DNA from: Polaribacter sp.
Lineage (GTDB): Bacteria > Bacteroidota > Bacteroidia > Flavobacteriales > Flavobacteriaceae
NCBI GenBank assembly: GCA_029245665.1
Contig: JAQWOW010000173.1
Coordinates: 1 to 10,340, forward strand
DNA length: 10,340 nt
Direction: 5' to 3'
Shown here: positions 7,277 through 10,340 of the stretch, piece after piece
Position numbering within the stretch: the stretch's first letter is position 1
How the letters are laid out: every line of letters begins with the position of its first letter
Program-made: the position numbers and the translations under genes
The notes under the pieces: model-generated
What the model was told of the DNA's origin: nothing
The model's database searches: none
What the model saw: only the letters and a program-made list of their open reading frames with translations

Positions 7277-7603
7277 TTATTTTAATTTTTGATTGTTGTG
7301 ATGACGCGCATGATCACGTTTTGTTTTGAGGTCTAATTTCTTTTCAAAAGCATCTTTTAGATCGATTCCTGTTTGGTTTGCCAAACACAAAACAACAAAG
7401 AGCACATCTGCCAACTCCTCTCCTAAATCTTTATTTTTATCAGATTCTTTTTCACTTTGCTCGCCATAACGTCTGGCTATAATACGAGCAACTTCACCAA
7501 CTTCCTCTGTTAATTGTGCCATATTTGTTAGTTCGTTGAAATAGCGAACTCCGTGCATTTTAATCCAATCGTCAACTTGTTTTTGGGCATCTTGTAGATT
7601 CAT
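7277..7603 (-). CDS. MazG-like nucleotide pyrophosphohydrolase
   Basis: A 108-residue, single-domain, all-alpha NTP pyrophosphohydrolase that should cleave (d)NTPs to the monophosphate and pyrophosphate in the cytosol, as nucleotide-pool housecleaning. The metal-binding helices are visible: LTEEVGEVAR supplies E33/E34 and E37, and GEELADVLF supplies E63 and D66, giving the family's ExxE...ExxD pattern. The length fits the short MazG-like proteins rather than full two-domain MazG. The basic, His-rich tail (KRDHARHHNN) is typical of this group. Substrate preference cannot be read from sequence. An exact promoter box lies 20 nt before the ATG, and its stop abuts the ATG of the small membrane protein, so the two form a unit. 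No second substrate domain is present. Confidence 0.9.
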   Translation of the reverse strand: MNLQDAQKQVDDWIKMHGVRYFNELTNMAQLTEEVGEVARIIARRYGEQSEKESDKNKDLGEELADVLFVVLCLANQTGIDLKDAFEKKLDLKTKRDHARHHNNQKLK

Positions 7604-7623
7604 CGTCTGTGTTTTCTATGTGG

Positions 7624-7631
7624 CAAAGTTA
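7624..7631 (-). promoter_or_regulatory. Candidate -7 box for the MazG-like gene (TAACTTTG)
   Basis: The minus strand reads TAACTTTG followed by CC, an exact TAnnTTTG match 20 nt upstream of the ATG at 7603. This is the same geometry as the boxes for pdxJ and the 6102 gene. No TTG is found at the -33 position, so the match rests on the -7 box and the spacing. Confidence 0.55.
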
Positions 7632-7648
7632 CAAAGTGTCTGAGATAA

Positions 7649-7684
7649 AGCTTCTAAATTATTTCATTTTTTAAAAAAGAAGCT
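7649..7684. repeat. Inverted repeat AGCTTCT / AGAAGCT with AT-rich loop
   Basis: AGCTTCT (7649-7655) pairs with AGAAGCT (7678-7684), a 7-bp stem around a 22-nt AT-rich loop that itself holds TTTTTTAAAAAA. It lies between the hydrolase stop (7792) and the MazG promoter. Neither flank carries a T-run after the stem, so a standard intrinsic terminator is not clear. A smaller GGAAAGTA/TACTTCC repeat lies nearby at 7692-7708. The rest of this 188-nt spacer shows nothing I can name. Confidence 0.3.
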
Positions 7685-7791
7685 GTTTTATGGAAAGTAT
7701 GTACTTCCTATTTTAAATTTATTGATAAAAAAAAACTCTTATAAAAGTAATCTCAAACTTCAGAAACCACCTCAGAAAATAGCTGAAAAGA

Positions 7792-8565
7792 CTAGCTGAG
7801 AAACTTACAAACCTCCTCGAAAAATTGTATCGGATTTTCAGCATGCAGCCAGTGACCAGCATTTTTTATTTCTATAATTTTTGAATTGAGAAAGTGAGCT
7901 GCTATTACAGGCACTTCCTCTTCTGTAATATAATCGGAATGATCCCCTTTTAAAAACAAGGTTTCTTTTTCGAAAACAGTAAAAGAAGGCAATGCCACTC
8001 CTATTTCAGGATTGTTTGCTGTTAAAGAATCTAGATTGAATCGATAGGCCAATTGCCCTTTTTCTTTCCAAAAAACATTTTTCAATAAAAATTGACGAAC
8101 TCCCAACTCTGGGACGAGTTCCGCTAATTTTTTATCAACCAGGCTTCTAGAATTATGAATCGAAAAATCGATAGAATTCAATGCTGCTAATATTGCATTA
8201 TGGTGAGGCTCATACCTTCTTGGTGAGATGTCTACAATAATTAATTTTTTTACCAAATCAGGATAGGTAACAGCAAATAACATGGCTGTTTTTCCGCCCA
8301 TAGAATGGCCAATTAAATACACTTTTTCTAACTTATGATGCTGAATATAGCAATATAGGTCTTCAACTAAAACTTGGTAATTAAAGGTATCTTCATGAAA
8401 ACTACGCCCATGATTTCTTTGATCTATTAAATGAACCTGATACTCTTTAGAAAACTGATTTCCTAATGATTTCCAGTTATCACTCATGCCAAAGTAACCG
8501 TGTAAAATTAAAAGCGGGATTCCTTCCCCTTTTATTGTTGAATGTAATATTGGGTTGTTATGCAT
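7792..8565 (-). CDS. Alpha/beta hydrolase, YbfF/ABHD11-type esterase
   Basis: A 257-residue cytosolic alpha/beta-fold hydrolase with no signal peptide. Motifs in order: oxyanion HGYFG (22-26), DQRNHGRS (48-55), nucleophile elbow GHSMGG (S88), IIVDISP (D112), GDHSD (D208/D211) and the catalytic His in NAGHWLHAENP (H238). HGRS and VDISP are hallmarks of the YbfF/ABHD11 esterase group. In E. coli YbfF the Asp after the nucleophile strand and the one before the His have both been discussed as the acid member; the counterparts here are D112 and D208. It would hydrolyse short acyl esters or thioesters; the natural substrate is unknown. It follows pdxJ by 45 nt on the same strand with no exact promoter box between, so co-transcription with pdxJ is likely. 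Confidence 0.9.
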   Translation of the reverse strand: MHNNPILHSTIKGEGIPLLILHGYFGMSDNWKSLGNQFSKEYQVHLIDQRNHGRSFHEDTFNYQVLVEDLYCYIQHHKLEKVYLIGHSMGGKTAMLFAVTYPDLVKKLIIVDISPRRYEPHHNAILAALNSIDFSIHNSRSLVDKKLAELVPELGVRQFLLKNVFWKEKGQLAYRFNLDSLTANNPEIGVALPSFTVFEKETLFLKGDHSDYITEEEVPVIAAHFLNSKIIEIKNAGHWLHAENPIQFFEEVCKFLS

Positions 8566-8610
8566 TGTAATGATTGTATGTGATGAACAAAAACAACTGT
8601 AACCAGTAAA

Positions 8611-9327
8611 TTAGGATTGTAAACGATGTAAATACATATTTACAACATTCTCTAGCCCTAAATACAAACTTTCTGAGATGAGTGCATGTCCGATAGAAAC
8701 CTCCGCTAAATTAGGAATATTCTCTTTAAAAAATTGAATATTATCTAGGCTTAAATCATGTCCTGCATTGATTCCTAATCCCAAATCATGGGCTAATATT
8801 GCAGCTTCCGCATACGGTTTCACAGCCTCTTTATTTCCCTTGAAGAATTGTGTTGCAAAAGCTTCCGTAAACAATTCGATCCTATCCGTACCAATTTTTG
8901 CTGCTGCTTCAATCAATTTTAAATCGGTATCAATAAAAATTGATGTTCTAATTCCGTTTTGTTGAAATTCTTGAATTACTTCTTTCAAAAAAGAGTGCTG
9001 TTTAATAGTATCCCAACCTGCATTTGAAGTAATTGCATCTGTAGCATCTGGAACAAGTGTAACCTGAGTTGGTTTTACCTCAAGCACCAAATCCATAAAA
9101 GAAGCAATAGGATTTCCTTCTATGTTGTATTCTGTAGTTACTATCCTTTTTAAATCTCTTGCATCTTGGTAGCGAATGTGCCTTTCGTCTGGTCTTGGAT
9201 GAATGGTAATTCCCTGACCTCCAAATTCTTGAATATCGCTGGCTACTTTTAATAAATTTGGGACATTTCCTCCACGAGAATTTCTTAAAGTTGCTATTTT
9301 ATTAATATTTACACTTAACTTTGTCAT
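8611..9327 (-). CDS. pdxJ: Pyridoxine 5'-phosphate synthase PdxJ
   Basis: A 238-residue TIM-barrel enzyme that condenses 1-deoxy-D-xylulose 5-phosphate with 3-amino-2-oxopropyl phosphate to give pyridoxine 5'-phosphate, the ring-closing step of the DXP-dependent vitamin B6 pathway. Family blocks appear in order: [16 protein letters not shown] (5-20), [12 protein letters not shown] (40-51), NIEGNP (68-73), LVPD (91-94), ELFTEAFA (151-158), [14 protein letters not shown] (183-196) and [11 protein letters not shown] (209-219). Catalytic residues H43, E70 and H190 correspond to E. coli H45, E72 and H193. Full length. A promoter-like box lies 17 nt before the ATG, and the hydrolase gene follows 45 nt downstream. 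It is divergent from the CBS-domain/nadK pair. Confidence 0.97.
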   Translation of the reverse strand: MTKLSVNINKIATLRNSRGGNVPNLLKVASDIQEFGGQGITIHPRPDERHIRYQDARDLKRIVTTEYNIEGNPIASFMDLVLEVKPTQVTLVPDATDAITSNAGWDTIKQHSFLKEVIQEFQQNGIRTSIFIDTDLKLIEAAAKIGTDRIELFTEAFATQFFKGNKEAVKPYAEAAILAHDLGLGINAGHDLSLDNIQFFKENIPNLAEVSIGHALISESLYLGLENVVNMYLHRLQS

Positions 9328-9344
9328 GATCTAAAATTAGACCA

Positions 9345-9352
9345 CAAAGATA
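9345..9352 (-). promoter_or_regulatory. Candidate -7 box for pdxJ (TATCTTTG)
   Basis: The minus strand reads TATCTTTG, an exact TAnnTTTG match ending 17 nt before the pdxJ ATG, implying a leader of about 10 nt. No TTG is seen at the usual -33 distance. It lies in the 60-nt divergent spacer shared with the CBS-domain gene. Confidence 0.55.
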
Positions 9353-9373
9353 ATTTATTAAATCATTTTATCC

Positions 9374-9381
9374 TATATTCG
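9374..9381 (+). promoter_or_regulatory. Weak -7-like box before the CBS-domain gene (TATATTCG)
   Basis: TATATTCG differs from TAnnTTTG at one fixed position and ends 6 nt before the ATG at 9388, so any transcript would be nearly leaderless. No -33 element is visible. It is the best plus-strand candidate in the divergent spacer but is weak. Confidence 0.2.
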
Positions 9382-9387
9382 TAGTAT

Positions 9388-10047
9388 ATGAATGTAAATG
9401 AATACATACTAGAAGAAATAAAACCTCTTCGATTAAAAGACAGCATAAAAAGCGCTCAAAAGGTGTTTGAGAATCACCCTATTACACATTTTCCAGTAAT
9501 TGAGAATAATAAATTACTTGGGTCTTTTTCCGAAGATGACATTCAAACTCTTGAAAACAAAGAAGATGAATTAAATTCACACGCACATTTATTACATTCT
9601 TTTTTTACAGATGAAAATGCTACTGTTTTAGAGTTATTAAAAATTTTTGCTGATAACGATACCAACATCATTCCGGTATTAAATGAATACAAAGAATATC
9701 TTGGTTATTTTGATTTACGAGACGTTTTAGATCTTTTTTCTAACAGTCCTTTTATGGTTGAAGAAAGTGAAACTTTAATTATAGAACAACTAAAAAATGT
9801 ATATTCTATGAGTCAAATTGTTCAAATTATAGAATCTAATGGTGGGCAACTTTTAGGCTTGTATATTTCAGAAAAGAAAGAGAATTTTATTCAGGTTACG
9901 CTAAATATAGTCACGAATGAAATTAACGAAATTATGCAAACCTTTAGACGATATGATTATAAAATTATATCCATGCATGAAAATGACATGTATTTAAAAG
10001 ATTTAAAAAACAGATCTGAATATTTGCAGAAATATTTAGAGATCTAA
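9388..10047 (+). CDS. CBS-domain protein with ACT-like C-terminus, upstream of nadK
   Basis: A 219-residue cytosolic protein. Residues about 8-57 and 66-118 form a CBS pair (ITHFPVIENNKLLGSFSEDD and TNIIPVLNEYKEYLGYFDL are the typical second-strand motifs), a module that usually binds adenine nucleotides such as AMP, ATP or SAM. Residues about 126-203 look like an ACT-type sensor fold: SMSQIVQIIESNGGQLLGLYIS, a beta strand, then a helix with EIMQTFRRYDYKI. CBS plus ACT gives an AcuB-like arrangement. There is no enzymatic domain, so a ligand-sensing regulatory role is likely. nadK begins 35 nt downstream, and this neighbourhood is common in flavobacteria, which suggests a link to NAD(P) or adenylate status; that link is inference. 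Confidence 0.85.
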   Translation: MNVNEYILEEIKPLRLKDSIKSAQKVFENHPITHFPVIENNKLLGSFSEDDIQTLENKEDELNSHAHLLHSFFTDENATVLELLKIFADNDTNIIPVLNEYKEYLGYFDLRDVLDLFSNSPFMVEESETLIIEQLKNVYSMSQIVQIIESNGGQLLGLYISEKKENFIQVTLNIVTNEINEIMQTFRRYDYKIISMHENDMYLKDLKNRSEYLQKYLEI

Positions 10048-10082
10048 TCCTTTAAAAAGAAATTTACTTAAAAATTAAAGAA

Positions 10083-10340
10083 GTGAAGAAAGCAGCTATT
10101 TACGGTCAATCTTATGCCATTTCCTCAGAAAATGAAATTAAAACACTTGTCAAAGTTCTACAAAAAAATAAGATTGATTTCTATATAGAAAGTGAATTTT
10201 ATTCACTTTTAATAGACAATAAGGTTTTAGAAAACAACTACAATTCTTTTAGTAGTTTTAATGATTTAGACAGTTCATTTGACATTATGCTAACCATTGG
10301 TGGAGATGGCACTTTTTTGCGCTCCGCCACTCATATTAGA
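10083..10340 (+). CDS. nadK: NAD kinase, N-terminal part (cut by window edge)
   Basis: Eighty-six residues are visible. The opening KKAAIYGQSYAI is the first strand of NAD kinase, and FDIMLTIGGDGTFLRSAT (66-83) holds the invariant GGDGT motif, with D75 as the catalytic aspartate that helps phosphorylate the 2'-OH of NAD. The complete enzyme in this group is near 290 residues. The start is GTG at 10083: the frame is open back to a stop at 10053-10055 with no ATG, and homology begins at the second residue. It is the second gene after the CBS-domain gene, with a 35-nt gap and no separate promoter box that I can see. Confidence 0.93.
   Translation, partial: MKKAAIYGQSYAISSENEIKTLVKVLQKNKIDFYIESEFYSLLIDNKVLENNYNSFSSFNDLDSSFDIMLTIGGDGTFLRSATHIR

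Noticed and set aside
7727..7800. Terminator after the hydrolase (CTCAG/CTGAG stem at 7771-7800, later T-run on the minus strand)
   Set aside because: The 5-bp stem overlaps the stop codon and the T-run lies over 30 nt beyond it, so they do not form one intrinsic terminator.
8768..8965. Plus-strand 65-residue frame
   Set aside because: Antisense to pdxJ, whose catalytic blocks are intact on the minus strand.
1..10340. Mobile element, phage, defence island, CRISPR, tRNA or riboswitch
   Set aside because: No transposase, integrase, spaced direct repeats, cloverleaf or known aptamer core was seen; gene content and order are typical chromosomal housekeeping.

Overview
The window looks like core chromosome of a marine-type Flavobacteriaceae bacterium (phylum Bacteroidota). 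The support is low GC (roughly one third by eye), no Shine-Dalgarno sites before the starts, several exact copies of the Bacteroidota -7 promoter box TAnnTTTG, loose Bacteroidota-style lipoboxes, and a familiar flavobacterial gene order around pdxJ, a CBS-domain gene and nadK. I cannot name the genus from sequence alone. No tRNA, rRNA, CRISPR array, insertion sequence, integrase or phage gene is visible.

Layout. Positions 1-1562 (minus) hold most of a YgiQ-type radical SAM protein whose C-terminus runs off the left edge. Divergent from it, five genes read rightwards. First come two exported serine peptidases/esterases of the S15 (CocE/PepX) superfamily in tandem (1745-5504): a lipoprotein resembling alpha-amino-acid ester hydrolases, and a Xaa-Pro dipeptidyl-peptidase with a signal peptide. 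Then comes an acidic DMP19/DUF4375-family protein (5570-6031). Last is a two-gene unit of small envelope proteins (6102-7021), a plug-like mini-protein and a DUF1684 lipoprotein, joined by a TAATG stop/start overlap and preceded by an excellent promoter.

Four genes then read leftwards (9327 to 7028): pdxJ (vitamin B6 synthesis), an alpha/beta hydrolase of the YbfF/ABHD11 type, a MazG-like nucleotide pyrophosphohydrolase, and a two-helix membrane protein whose ATG directly abuts the MazG stop. The two leftward and rightward arms meet tail to tail with only 6 nt between stop codons (7022-7027). From 9388 rightwards lie a CBS-domain protein with an ACT-like tail and, 35 nt on, the 5' part of nadK (NAD kinase), cut by the right edge.

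How the genes fit together. The S15 pair plausibly works outside the cytoplasm on peptides with N-terminal proline motifs and on aminoacyl esters or amides. pdxJ, the CBS protein and nadK are cofactor genes or neighbours of them, and MazG is nucleotide-pool housekeeping. I see no clear undescribed defence or mobile system. The points most worth a second look are the aminoacyl-ester-hydrolase acidic cluster, the free-standing TonB-plug-like signature coupled to DUF1684, the DMP19-family protein, and the CBS/ACT-nadK pairing.
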